DNA of 64,000 nucleotides from Paraburkholderia flava (GTDB taxonomy: Bacteria > Pseudomonadota > Gammaproteobacteria > Burkholderiales > Burkholderiaceae), in the NCBI RefSeq assembly GCF_004359985.1, contig NZ_SMRO01000002.1:1685135-1749134 (forward strand), read 5' to 3'. The notes under the pieces were generated by a model. It was given only the letters and a program-made list of their open reading frames with translations, was not told the origin of the DNA and did not search any database. Positions 24,989 to 34,233 of this stretch are shown here, in pieces. The translations under genes were made by a program, and so were the position numbers. The first letter of the stretch is position 1; every line of letters starts with the position of its first letter.

Positions 24989-27748
24989 ATGGCGAGCGCA
25001 TCGGTCAACGCGATCGGAACGGCCACTGCGGATGCCGCGCTGATCGACTCCAAGCTCTCGCCGCCGCAACTCGGCGAGCGGCTGCTGGCGCGTTTCCGGC
25101 TCTCGTCGATGCTGCATGCGAGTCTGACGAAACGGCTCGTCTGCATCGCAGCGCCTGCGGGTTACGGCAAGACGACCGCGCTCGCGCAGTTCGTCGCGCA
25201 GCTCGACGGGCTCGGCATTCGCAGCGCGTGGCTCAGTCTCGATCTGGAAGACAACGACCCGCTGCGCTTCATGCGCTATATGGCGGCCGCGCTGCATCGC
25301 GCGGACCCGGAACTGGGACGCGGTGTGCTCGCGCAAACGCAGGGCGGCACGATGGTGTCGCTCGATTCGATCGTCGCGTCGTTGCTGCACGATCTGACCG
25401 CGCACAAAGAGCGGCTGTTGCTGGTGCTCGACGATTTCCATCTGCTGCACGACGAAAACGTGCATAACCGGCTCGAATGGTTGATCGGCCACTTGCCGTC
25501 GACGGTGTCGATCGTGGTCGCGAGCCGCACGCGTGTACCGCTGTCGGTCAGCAAGCTGCGGTTGCAGGACGATCTGCTCGAACTTGACGGCGCGCACTTC
25601 GGCCTCGATGTCGACGAAGCCGCCGATCTCGTGCAACGCGTGAGCGGCACCGTGCTCGAAGCACCGCAGCTCGAAGCGCTGCACCGGCGTACCGAAGGAT
25701 GGGTCGCGGGTTTACAGCTCGCATCGCTGGCGTTACGCGAGAGCGACGACAAGAGTACCTTTCTCGCCGATTTCTCCGGCTCCGATCGCGACATCACCGA
25801 CTATCTGGGCGAACAGGTGCTGGACAGCCTGTCCGCCGATCTGCGGGATTTTCTGCTCGATACCGCCGTGCTCGACCGCTTCTGCGCTCCGCTATGCGAC
25901 GAAGTGCGAGGACGATCCGACAGTCACACGATGCTCGGCGAAGTGCAGAGCCGCAACCTGTTCCTGTCCGGTCTCGATCGAACGCGCACGTGGTTTCGTT
26001 ATCACCATCTGTTCGCGGACTACCTGCGCGGACGCAACCAGCAGCGCAACGGCGATGCTGCGCGAGCCATCTGTCTGCGTGCGAGCCACTGGTTCATGCG
26101 CCATCATCTGCCACACGAGGCCGTGCGCTATGCGTTCGAATCCGGCGACATCGCGCATGCGGCCGATCTCGTCGCCGAGTTTTCGTCGGAACTCGTGCAA
26201 TACCGTGGCGAACATGGGACGTTACTGAACTGGTTCTCGCGGCTGCCCCAGACGATGGTCGACGTGCGGCCGAGAATCCGGACCGGACATGCGTGGTCGC
26301 TGGTGCTCACGCGTCGCTACGCGGAAGCCGATGCCGAACTCAACGCGCTAGAAAAAATGCATGTCACGGAAGAGGGCGGCGACGTGCGCAGCGAAGTGGA
26401 GATGATCCGCTGCGTGTACTACGCGCTGTCGGATCAGGCACTGCTGGCCCGCACGACCAGCGCCGCATGGCTGAACGAATGGCCGCGCGCAGCCGCATTT
26501 CCAACCGGTGTCGTAGCCAACGTGCTGGCTGCCGGTTGCTGCGTCACCGACGATTTCGAAAAAGGCATTCAGGCACTGGCCATCGCGCGACGTGCGTTCA
26601 CAGAATGCGGAGCGGAGTACGGGCTCGCATGGGCCAGCGCGCTGACGACGTTGATCGCGATGCGTCAGGGCGATTTTCCGCAAGCACTCGAACATGCGCG
26701 GCACGGTCTCGCGAGAGTCGAGCAGAAGCTCGGCGTCGCTTCGTATGCGGGCTCGATGCTGACGTTGCTCGCGGCGGACATCTGCTACGAACTAGGCGAG
26801 CTGGAACAGGCACAACGCTACCTCGACCTGGGCCGCCCGTTCATGGACGAGCACGGTCTCGCGGACATGAGCCTCTCCGGCTATCTGACCCGGGCGCGGC
26901 TGCTGCGGTTGCGCGGCGATATGGTCGGCGCCGACGTCTGTCTGCTCGAAGGTGAATCGCTCGGCCATCGTCTGCGGCTGCCGCGTCTCGTGCGCCTGCT
27001 GTCCGCGGAACGCTGCGTGCTGCGGTTATCAACCGGATCGTTCGACGAGGCACTGCGGCTCGCGCATTCATATGGATTCGTCGAGTATCCCGGCGGGCAT
27101 GTCGTCGAGCCTGATGTGGGCGTGGTACGCGAAGACAGTGTGGAACTGCTGGTGCTGCGTCTGCGGCTTGCGCGTCGTGTCGGTAGCGAGGCGCTGGGTC
27201 TTCTTGCGGATGCGGTGCGCCGCGCGCAGCACAACGGGCACAAGGCTCAACTCGCGAGGCTGCTGGTGCTAAGGGCGGCTTATCAGTATCGCAATCCCGA
27301 GCGCGCGCAGGAAGCGTTGCGCACGCTCGACGAGGCGCTGCAGATTGCCGCTCGCTGCGGACTTCAGCGCAGTCTCCTGGATGTCGATCCTGCGGTGCCT
27401 CACATGATGAAGTCGTTCGCCGGCACGCGGACGTCCTTGCACGCGGACAGCGGTCAATCGATTCCGCCGAGCTACCTGCATCGGTTGTTGAGCGGGGCGG
27501 GCCGTCGCGTGGAAGTGCACGACGTATCGCCTGCATCCGGCGAACGCGCACCCGTCGACACGCTGACCGAACGCGAACGCAAGATTTTGCGTCTCTTGAA
27601 GGCGGGGCTCGGTAATCGCGAGATCGCGCAGAACCTCTTTCTGTCCGAGGCCACGATCAAATGGCATCTTCACAACATCTTTACGAAGCTCGGCGTGAGA
27701 AGTCGCACGAGTGCGCTTGCGAAAGCCGAGGGGATTTCGCTGCTGTGA
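24989..27748 (+). CDS. MalT/AlkS-type LuxR-family regulator (STAND ATPase)
   Basis: Large regulator of 919 aa. The Walker A motif APAGYGKTTALAQF is at about residues 56-69 and LLLVLDDFHLL (Walker B-like) near 145. A long TPR-like helical region follows, and the C-terminal LuxR HTH (LTERERKILRLLKAGLGNRE, then FLSEATIKWHLHNIFTKLG) is at about residues 850-905. Such proteins bind an inducer and ATP, oligomerise and activate transcription; AlkS and MalT are models. I start it at ATG 24989, 8 bp after the SDR stop; the frame is open far upstream but that part overlaps the SDR. It probably activates this cluster, perhaps at the CCGCTAGT dyad. Confidence 0.87.
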   Translation: MASASVNAIGTATADAALIDSKLSPPQLGERLLARFRLSSMLHASLTKRLVCIAAPAGYGKTTALAQFVAQLDGLGIRSAWLSLDLEDNDPLRFMRYMAAALHRADPELGRGVLAQTQGGTMVSLDSIVASLLHDLTAHKERLLLVLDDFHLLHDENVHNRLEWLIGHLPSTVSIVVASRTRVPLSVSKLRLQDDLLELDGAHFGLDVDEAADLVQRVSGTVLEAPQLEALHRRTEGWVAGLQLASLALRESDDKSTFLADFSGSDRDITDYLGEQVLDSLSADLRDFLLDTAVLDRFCAPLCDEVRGRSDSHTMLGEVQSRNLFLSGLDRTRTWFRYHHLFADYLRGRNQQRNGDAARAICLRASHWFMRHHLPHEAVRYAFESGDIAHAADLVAEFSSELVQYRGEHGTLLNWFSRLPQTMVDVRPRIRTGHAWSLVLTRRYAEADAELNALEKMHVTEEGGDVRSEVEMIRCVYYALSDQALLARTTSAAWLNEWPRAAAFPTGVVANVLAAGCCVTDDFEKGIQALAIARRAFTECGAEYGLAWASALTTLIAMRQGDFPQALEHARHGLARVEQKLGVASYAGSMLTLLAADICYELGELEQAQRYLDLGRPFMDEHGLADMSLSGYLTRARLLRLRGDMVGADVCLLEGESLGHRLRLPRLVRLLSAERCVLRLSTGSFDEALRLAHSYGFVEYPGGHVVEPDVGVVREDSVELLVLRLRLARRVGSEALGLLADAVRRAQHNGHKAQLARLLVLRAAYQYRNPERAQEALRTLDEALQIAARCGLQRSLLDVDPAVPHMMKSFAGTRTSLHADSGQSIPPSYLHRLLSGAGRRVEVHDVSPASGERAPVDTLTERERKILRLLKAGLGNREIAQNLFLSEATIKWHLHNIFTKLGVRSRTSALAKAEGISLL

Positions 27749-27752
27749 CGCG

Positions 27753-28103
27753 CTAGCTTTGTGGTGGAGGATTGAGCGTCCGCATATTGGCAACTGCATC
27801 GTCGGACGCCCATAGCAAGGTGTTCAGATACGTCTCGATGTGCACGATCAGCGCCTTGCGCGGGCCGTCGATCCATTCGACGGAATTGTAGAAAGCGTTC
27901 TGCTCCGCTTCCAGCGATGGACGATCCGCATAAGCCCGCACCAGGTAGTAGCTCTCGCTTTCATGATCCGAGTGTCCGTGACACACGACATCCATCCCAC
28001 GCGCGCGGATCATCGGAACCGCCTCGTCCCGCATCGCTGCATGAAACTGCTGCAGCCTGCCGGGCTTGAGACGATAGGTGCGGATTTCCAGTAGCCGGTT
28101 CAT
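27753..28103 (-). CDS. NIPSNAP-family protein
   Basis: Small protein of 116 aa with the NIPSNAP fold signature LEIRTYRLKPGRLQQF at the N-terminus and ESYYLVRAYAD in the middle, the length expected for a dimeric alpha-beta barrel. Such proteins appear in catabolic operons without a fixed function. It is convergent with the LuxR-type gene (4 bp between stops) and lies downstream of the porin on the same strand. Confidence 0.8.
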   Translation of the reverse strand: MNRLLEIRTYRLKPGRLQQFHAAMRDEAVPMIRARGMDVVCHGHSDHESESYYLVRAYADRPSLEAEQNAFYNSVEWIDGPRKALIVHIETYLNTLLWASDDAVANMRTLNPPPQS

Positions 28104-28199
28104 CTGTCGATCTCCCGCCGCATTGGGCTCGAAAGGCTCGGAGGAATCGACAGGATGACGCGTCTCGCATCGTCGTGCAACGTCGATGCGAAGGATGCG

Positions 28200-29240
28200 C
28201 TAGAACAGCACGTCGAGACCGACGGTGAACGCGGTCTGACTCGACACGCCGGCCGGATTGAGTGTGCTGACCGTCGCGTGTTTATACGACGTGTAGTCGA
28301 ATTCGCTGTAGAGCGTCGTGCGCCTGGACAGCAGATACGCGAGCGACAGCACCGACAGCCCGCGCCGGCTCGCCTTGTCGTTCGATACCGTGGTCTGGTA
28401 GTACGCGCCGCGAAACACGAGCACCGGCGTGATGGTCCACGACAGACCGCCGAAGCCATTGTTGGTCACCTGATGCGCGGCCGCCGGATTCTGCAGATCC
28501 TCCGACATGAAGCCGCCCGACAGACGCACCGGGCCAATGCGATAACCCGCGCCGACCATGTAGTAAGTGTCGCCGAGATAGTTCGTGCCGGTCAGGATGT
28601 TGCGATGCCCGTACACCCCGCCGACGCCCATCGGTCCCTGGGTATAGCTGATACCGACTGCGCGCGTGGAGCCACTGCTGAAATCGCCGGCCACGCCGCC
28701 GAACGAATTGTCGACCTCGAACAGCAGCGGACCGACGACGTTCTTGTACTTCACGTCGTTGTTGTTGCGCGTGCCGTCCGATGCGGTGGTCAACGGAATG
28801 ATCGGCGTGAAGTGGAAACCGTACGGATCGTAGATGCTGATGATGTCGTGCGAGATCGTGTACTGACGGCCCATGTCCAGCGAGCCGTATTTGCTGTGGC
28901 CGATGCCGACGAACGCCTGGCGGTTGAATTCCGTTCCTGTCGTGTTGTCGTACTGGCCGTTGCCGAGATTGAAACCGCTCTCGAGCAGGAAGTGCGCGTT
29001 CCAGCCGCCGCCCAGGTCTTCTTTCGCGCGGAAATCGAGTTTGTTCGAACTGTAGTAGCCGTTCGAATTCATCGTGACCACCGTGCCGCCGCCTTTTGCT
29101 GCATTCGTCTGATAGCGCACGCCGCCGTCTACCGTGCCGTAGAGCTGAACGCTCGACTGCGCGTGTGCGGGCACCGCACCCAGCGTGCCGGCCGCGGCCG
29201 ACAATCCCACTCCAATGGCTCTCCAAGCCGTCTTTCTCAT
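28200..29240 (-). CDS. Gram-negative porin (OmpC-like, betaproteobacterial type)
   Basis: Outer-membrane general diffusion porin of 346 aa. ATG 29240 gives a signal peptide ending AHA before QSSVQLYGTVDGGVRY, the standard start of mature Burkholderia porins, and the chain ends in Phe (LDVLF), needed for assembly. Sixteen-strand porin features (FRAKEDLGGGWNA, NRQAFVGIG) are visible. It is the last gene of a run with dctA, a Pht5-like protein and an amidohydrolase, suggesting it admits their substrate. A frame to 29306 exists but lacks a better ribosome site. Confidence 0.9.
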   Translation of the reverse strand: MRKTAWRAIGVGLSAAAGTLGAVPAHAQSSVQLYGTVDGGVRYQTNAAKGGGTVVTMNSNGYYSSNKLDFRAKEDLGGGWNAHFLLESGFNLGNGQYDNTTGTEFNRQAFVGIGHSKYGSLDMGRQYTISHDIISIYDPYGFHFTPIIPLTTASDGTRNNNDVKYKNVVGPLLFEVDNSFGGVAGDFSSGSTRAVGISYTQGPMGVGGVYGHRNILTGTNYLGDTYYMVGAGYRIGPVRLSGGFMSEDLQNPAAAHQVTNNGFGGLSWTITPVLVFRGAYYQTTVSNDKASRRGLSVLSLAYLLSRRTTLYSEFDYTSYKHATVSTLNPAGVSSQTAFTVGLDVLF

Positions 29241-29392
29241 CACGGGTCTCCGATTTAGTGTTGTATGTCGTGGAACGTGTGGCTTGATGAAAATTCGCCA
29301 CATCATTCGTATGACTAATTAATACATGGACTTCTGGATCTGCTTGTCTTCGTTTTTCGCGGCACGCTGTGCCTGCCGCGAGACGTGTACCG

Positions 29393-30751
29393 CTAGTGGC
29401 CTACCTGACTGCCGCTTGTCTGATGAAGCCGGTTAGGCGCTGTGTCGACCGGCCGAAAACCTGTTTTCAACTCGCGTCGCAGCGCGACCCGGTCGAGCGC
29501 CTTTTCCCAGTTCGCGACGACGATCGTCGCCACGCTGTTGCCGACGATATTGGTGAACACGAACGCGCTGGACATCGCCTTGTGAATCCCGAGAATCAGC
29601 GCGATCGATTCCACCGGGATCGTGTTCGACGCGGCGAGCGTCGCGGCCAGCACGGCAATCGCCGCACCGGACACGCCTGCTGCGCCTTTCGACGTCAGCA
29701 GCAGTACGGCGAGCAACACAATCTGGTCGTGCCAGTTCATCGGCGTATTGGTGGCCTGCGCGAGAAACACGGCCGCAGCGGCGAAGTAGAGGCATGTACC
29801 GTCGTGATTGAACGTGTACGCGGTCGGCAGCACGAGACCCACGACAGATTTCTCGCAACCGAGCCGTTCGAGCTTGTCGATCAGTTGCGGAAAAACCGTT
29901 TCCGACGAACTGGTACCGATCACGAGCAGCAGCTCCGCGCCGATGTAGCGGATCAACCGCAGCAGGCTGAAACCGTTGACCTTGGCGATCGGCCACAGGA
30001 TCAGCAGGATAAACAGCGCACACGTCAGATAGAACTCGAGCACGAGCTTGCCGAGCGAGAGCAGGGTGCCGAAGCCGAACTTGCTGACCGTGAACGCGAT
30101 TGCACCGAATGCGGCGAGCGGCGCGATCTTCATCGTCAGGCCGATGACCCAGAACAGCGAGCCCGACACCGCGTCGATCAGGTTCAGCGCCGGCTTCGCA
30201 CGTTCGCCGATGGCGGCGAGTCCGAACGCGAACAGCACCGAGAAAAACAGCACCTGCAGCACATCGCCGCCGGCGAACGCGCTGATCGCCGTGTGCGGAA
30301 TCACGTTCAGCAGGAATTCGCTGGTCGTGACGACGTGATGGGCTTTCGCGACGTACGCATCGACGGCGGCGGAATGCACGCTGTGCATGTCGACGTTCAT
30401 GCCGACGCCGGGCTTCAGCACGTTGATGACGACGAGACCGATCACCAGTGCCAGCGACGTCACCACTTCGAAATAGACGAGCGCCTTGATCGCGACGCGG
30501 CCGACCTTCTTGACGTCGTTGACGCCTGCGATGCCGCTGCAGACGGTACAAAAGATGATCGGCCCGATCAGCATCTGGATGATGCGGATGAACGCGTCGC
30601 CGACGGGCTGCAGGTTCACGCCGAACTCCGGGAAGAAATAGCCCGTGACGATACCCAACGCCATGCCGGCGAGGACCTGGAACGACAGGTCGCGATAGAA
30701 AGGCTGACGTCCTTTGGGTTTCGTGGCGGCGGACTGGCCGGGCAAGCTCAT
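29393..30751 (-). CDS. dctA: C4-dicarboxylate:cation symporter (DctA/DAACS family)
   Basis: Inner-membrane transporter of 452 aa. Motifs of the glutamate/dicarboxylate symporters are present: GTSSSETVFPQL (HP1 tip), TFNHDGTCLYF (TM7 region), GVSGAAIAVLAATL and NTIPVESIAL (HP2/TM8). The TM1-TM3 segment begins FQVLAGMALGIVTGYFFP. It normally imports succinate, fumarate or malate, but relatives in aromatic operons take other organic acids. It sits between a porin and a Pht5-like gene on the same strand, in a putative operon divergent from the double-HTH LysR. The deviations NHDG for the usual NLDG and SETVF for SESAL may shift specificity. Confidence 0.88.
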   Translation of the reverse strand: MSLPGQSAATKPKGRQPFYRDLSFQVLAGMALGIVTGYFFPEFGVNLQPVGDAFIRIIQMLIGPIIFCTVCSGIAGVNDVKKVGRVAIKALVYFEVVTSLALVIGLVVINVLKPGVGMNVDMHSVHSAAVDAYVAKAHHVVTTSEFLLNVIPHTAISAFAGGDVLQVLFFSVLFAFGLAAIGERAKPALNLIDAVSGSLFWVIGLTMKIAPLAAFGAIAFTVSKFGFGTLLSLGKLVLEFYLTCALFILLILWPIAKVNGFSLLRLIRYIGAELLLVIGTSSSETVFPQLIDKLERLGCEKSVVGLVLPTAYTFNHDGTCLYFAAAAVFLAQATNTPMNWHDQIVLLAVLLLTSKGAAGVSGAAIAVLAATLAASNTIPVESIALILGIHKAMSSAFVFTNIVGNSVATIVVANWEKALDRVALRRELKTGFRPVDTAPNRLHQTSGSQVGH

Positions 30752-30851
30752 GATGTCTCCAAAGCAGCGGCGAACTCAGGTTCGCTCATGAATCGTGATT
30801 CGTGAAACGGACAAACGCGTCCGGCTGACGCATCAGCCAGCGAGCGATGCA

Positions 30852-31763
30852 TCAACGCCCCGCATCCCCCAAAACGCCCACACTGTCCGCGAAAATCTCA
30901 TCGACGCTCAGCTTGCGCGGCAACAATTTCTGCTGCTCACAGAACGCCAAAGTTTCCTCAAGCGGCCCACGCAACGCGTCATAACCGAACAGCAGCTTGT
31001 CAGGCTTCCCCGCATTCTCCGCAGTGACGACTGCCTTGCCACGACACAGCAAGTCGTACACCGCGCGCACCGCATGCGGCTGCGTGTCGGCCAGCGCCTT
31101 CGTCACCACGACGACGTGATTGATCGGAACATAGCGATGGAGCGCGTACCACGCACGGTCAGCGGCAGCTGCGTCGTCGATCAGCGGTTCGAGGCCGGGT
31201 TCGTCGGGCAGATCGTTGCCGAGGATCGCGGCATCGAGTTCGCCCGCGCGCAGCATCGGCAGCAACTGCGCGCCCGGTTCCGCGCGCCGCACGAACGACG
31301 GGTCGCGATACTCATCCAGATGCGCGCCTTCGATCGTGACCCAGTCGATCTGCTCGAGCGGCACGCAGTAGGTTTGCGCGAGAATCGCGCGGACCCACAT
31401 GCCCGTGGTCTGCGAATACGCGCGCACACCGACCTTCTTGCCCGCGAGACTGCCGACGTCGAGTTTTCCGGCCCGCGCATTATAAATAATGCAGCCTTGC
31501 TGGAAGCGCGCGGCGACCACTGCGGGCAACAGCACGACAGGCTTGCCATACGCTTTCGCCTGCAGATACGTGACGATCGCCATTTCACTGACGTCGTACA
31601 CCTGCCGACGCGCCATCGGTGCGAACGCGCGGTGAATCGGTTCGACGTCCTCGAATACGAGTTCGATCGCAGGGTCGGTGAGTTCGCCTGTTTTCAGCGG
31701 CCGCGTGTGCGGATAGGTTTTCAGCGCGGTTTTCAGGCGTAGAGGATGGGCAGCGGTATTCAC
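30852..31763 (-). CDS. 4,5-dihydroxyphthalate decarboxylase-family protein (Pht5-like)
   Basis: Protein of about 303 aa with a GTG start at 31763 (AGGAA upstream). It has the periplasmic-binding-protein fold of the Pht5 group: YDVSEMAIVTYLQAKAYGKP near residue 62, GKKVGVRAYSQTTGMWVR near 115 and PINHVVVV near 225. No signal peptide is seen, so it is cytoplasmic and enzyme-like rather than an ABC solute receptor. Family members decarboxylate 4,5-dihydroxyphthalate or are uncharacterised. It is 17 bp after the amidohydrolase gene in the same operon, suggesting a two-step aromatic or pyrone conversion. Confidence 0.75.
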   Translation of the reverse strand: MNTAAHPLRLKTALKTYPHTRPLKTGELTDPAIELVFEDVEPIHRAFAPMARRQVYDVSEMAIVTYLQAKAYGKPVVLLPAVVAARFQQGCIIYNARAGKLDVGSLAGKKVGVRAYSQTTGMWVRAILAQTYCVPLEQIDWVTIEGAHLDEYRDPSFVRRAEPGAQLLPMLRAGELDAAILGNDLPDEPGLEPLIDDAAAADRAWYALHRYVPINHVVVVTKALADTQPHAVRAVYDLLCRGKAVVTAENAGKPDKLLFGYDALRGPLEETLAFCEQQKLLPRKLSVDEIFADSVGVLGDAGR

Positions 31764-31779
31764 GATCGAGTGTTCCTGT

Positions 31780-32631
31780 TCAAGCAGCAAGCGACGGATA
31801 AATCGTGCGCGCTGTGCCCGCGAAAATCGCATCGCGTGCATCGGCGGGCAGCATCGACAGGCTTTCGCGCGCGTCGGCGAGCAGTTGCGGCAGCGCGCCT
31901 TCGGCGGCCGGGAAGTTCGAGCCCCACGCGATCCGATGGGCACCGAACGCGTCGAGCACGCGCGGGAAAAATGCCGCTGGCGTCGATGCGCCGCGCGCCG
32001 CTTCGGCGATCGTGCGATTCGTGAGCTTCAGATACACCCCTTCATGCGACGCGAGGCTGAAGAGCGGGGCGGCCGCTTCGTACGGCGGCCCGCCAGCGAG
32101 TTCGGGACGCGCGAGGTGATCGAGCAGCACGCGGATGTCCGGAAAGCGCGCGAGCATGTTCAGCAGCGCGGGAATACCCTGCGCGGTCATCTGCAGACAG
32201 ATCGACACCTTGTGGCGCTGCGCGTATTCCCACACCGGAAACGAACGCTCGTCGTCGAGCCAACCGGCCTGGCCGGGCATCGTGCTGCCGGTCGTGAAGA
32301 GCCGCAGGCCCGACAGTCCGGCGTCGAGCCAGCGCTGCATCTGCGCGACGGCGTCGCCGGCCAGCACGTCGATCGAGAACACGCCCGCGAAGCGGTCGGG
32401 GTGGTTGCGCACCGCCTCGACCACATAACTATTGTCGTTGCCATAAACCGTCGATGCCTGCACGACCACCGCACGATCGATCCCCGCCGCGTCCATCGAC
32501 GCAAGCAACCCTTCGAAGCTGACGGGCCGCTTCGCCGACCATTCCGACTGATGCCCGCCGACAGGGGCAAGCGGATAACGCTGTGTATCAGTGGAAATTG
32601 CGTGAGTGTGCGTGTCGATGATGACGGACAT
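31780..32631 (-). CDS. Amidohydrolase-2 family (2-pyrone-4,6-dicarboxylate hydrolase-like)
   Basis: TIM-barrel hydrolase/lyase of 283 aa. IIDTHTHAIS (residues 4-13) gives the HxH metal or substrate site, VLLDHLARPE the second His and WGSNFPAAEG a C-terminal Asn where many relatives have Asp. The LigI-like lactonases and related decarboxylases share this pattern. It is first in the operon with Pht5-like, dctA and porin genes and is divergent from LysR (32776). The substrate is probably an aromatic-derived lactone or acid, not determined. Confidence 0.8.
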   Translation of the reverse strand: MSVIIDTHTHAISTDTQRYPLAPVGGHQSEWSAKRPVSFEGLLASMDAAGIDRAVVVQASTVYGNDNSYVVEAVRNHPDRFAGVFSIDVLAGDAVAQMQRWLDAGLSGLRLFTTGSTMPGQAGWLDDERSFPVWEYAQRHKVSICLQMTAQGIPALLNMLARFPDIRVLLDHLARPELAGGPPYEAAAPLFSLASHEGVYLKLTNRTIAEAARGASTPAAFFPRVLDAFGAHRIAWGSNFPAAEGALPQLLADARESLSMLPADARDAIFAGTARTIYPSLAA

Positions 32632-32775
32632 GATGCTGTTCCTGAGGAAAGACTTTTTGATCGGATGGGCATCACTGTAAGGGCGATGCAGCCGAAGTCC
32701 TCAATATGAAGTGCGCCGCAGGACATAAATTCTGGTTAAGCTAAGGGTTTTCACAGGGCTGGTTTCGGAGATTGA

Positions 32776-34029
32776 ATGGTTGACAGCGAGCGGGCAGCAG
32801 CGGAAGTCGATCAGGCGCGATTGAGGCGTCTGTTCCTGTTCGACGCGGTGTGCGAGGCCGGCGGAATCGGCCAGGCTGCGGCGCTCGCGGGGCGCACGCA
32901 GCCCGCGGTGAGTCTCGCGATCGGCAAGCTGGAAGAGAGTTTTGGCGGCAAGCTGTTCGAGCGCGGTTTCGGCGGCAGCGAACTGACGGAGGAGGGGGCA
33001 ATCCTTCAACGGCGGGTGCGCCGGATGCTCGATCAGATGGAACGGGCGGTCGCGAACCTGACCGGCTACACCGGTTCCAGTGCGGCAAGCGTGGCAAGCG
33101 CAGCGAACCCCGCGAAAATCTGCCGCCATCTGACCGACACGCAGGTGCGTTGCCACATCGCGATTGCGAACGCGGGGTCGGCGGCGGAAGCGGCCCAGGC
33201 GCTCGGTATTTCTCGGCCTGCCGTGCATCGCGCGGCACGGCAGATCGAGCAGAACGTCGGCGCATCGCTGTATCGACGGCGTGTGCACAGCGTGTCGGCG
33301 AACCCCGCAGGCGTCGAATTCGCGCGTTGCCTGAGCCTCGCGCTCTACGAAATCGCGCAGGCCAGCGAAGAACTCGCATACGCGCGCGGACGACTCACCG
33401 GGAAAGTGGCGATCGGCGTATTGCCGCTGATGCCGCCGCGCCTCGTCGCCCGCGCGATCCAGCGGCTACGCGCACGCTATCCCGCCGCACGCATCACGGT
33501 CGACGAGGGCTCGCACGCGCGGCTCCTGCGCGAGTTGCGGATGGGCGCGATCGACATCATCGTCGGCGGGTTGCGCGAACCACGGCTCACCGGCTCCGTG
33601 CAGGAAACCGAGCTGTTCGCTGACCCGTACATCGTCGCGGTACGCAAAGGCCATCGGCTGGCCCGGAAACATTCGATTGCCGCACACGATCTCGCCGACT
33701 ACGACTGGGTCGTCCCGCAGCGCAACGTGCCGCGACGCGCGGTGATCGATTCGATCTTCGCGCGTCTGCCGACTAAGCCGCCGCTGGTCGTCGAAACGAG
33801 TTCGCTCGCGATGATGATGGCGATGCTGGTCGAAAGCGACTGCATCACGCTGCTGTCGCGCTCGCAGATTCGCGAAGCGTACTCGGGCAGCGAGATGGTC
33901 GCGCTGGAGCTGGAGACACCGGAGGCCAGCCGGGTGGTCGGCTTCACCGTGCGCAGCGACTGGCTCGGCACCGCGCTGCAGCAGGCGTTCGTCGAGCATC
34001 TGCGGCACGAGTGCGAGGCGTCCGTTTGA
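32776..34029 (+). CDS. LysR-type regulator with two N-terminal HTH domains
   Basis: Regulator of 417 aa, about 110 longer than a usual LysR protein. The first LysR HTH is at residues 15-75 (AVCEAGGIGQAAALAGRTQP and VSLAIGKLEESFGGKLFERG). A second LysR-like HTH follows at residues 118-180 (IANAGSAAEAAQALGISRPA and VHRAARQIEQNVGASLYRRR). A full effector domain starts at LTGKVAIGVLPLMPPRL. It is divergent from the amidohydrolase operon and probably controls it. The tandem HTH could contact two adjacent sites from one chain; a small subgroup of LysR proteins in aromatic-acid clusters has this layout. Confidence 0.85.
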   Translation: MVDSERAAAEVDQARLRRLFLFDAVCEAGGIGQAAALAGRTQPAVSLAIGKLEESFGGKLFERGFGGSELTEEGAILQRRVRRMLDQMERAVANLTGYTGSSAASVASAANPAKICRHLTDTQVRCHIAIANAGSAAEAAQALGISRPAVHRAARQIEQNVGASLYRRRVHSVSANPAGVEFARCLSLALYEIAQASEELAYARGRLTGKVAIGVLPLMPPRLVARAIQRLRARYPAARITVDEGSHARLLRELRMGAIDIIVGGLREPRLTGSVQETELFADPYIVAVRKGHRLARKHSIAAHDLADYDWVVPQRNVPRRAVIDSIFARLPTKPPLVVETSSLAMMMAMLVESDCITLLSRSQIREAYSGSEMVALELETPEASRVVGFTVRSDWLGTALQQAFVEHLRHECEASV

Positions 34030-34197
34030 CGGCCAGCCAACGCCCGCTCCGTCGCCTTGCAGATCTCTTTCGACGTAAAGCATCGCTAACATAATCAGAC
34101 GAATTCTTTTCGAGCGGCACGAACCCCCGGACCTCTGTGGTAACGTGCTCGCCGACGCCTTGCACAGACCCGATGCACAGGCGTTTGCTCCAATCCG

Positions 34198-34214
34198 GGC
34201 TCTAATCCAGAGCC
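34198..34214. other. Short stem-loop before the RND pump gene
   Basis: GGCTCT-AATCC-AGAGCC is a perfect 6-bp hairpin ending 20 bp before the ATG at 34234. No T-tract follows and no clear ribosome site is seen between it and the start, so it may restrain translation of the pump. The role is a guess. Confidence 0.3.
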
Positions 34215-34233
34215 GCACAGGTTCAGTTCGCGC

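Noticed and set aside
28155..29258. Plus-strand frame over the porin gene
   Set aside because: Shadow; the porin on the minus strand has a signal peptide and terminal Phe.
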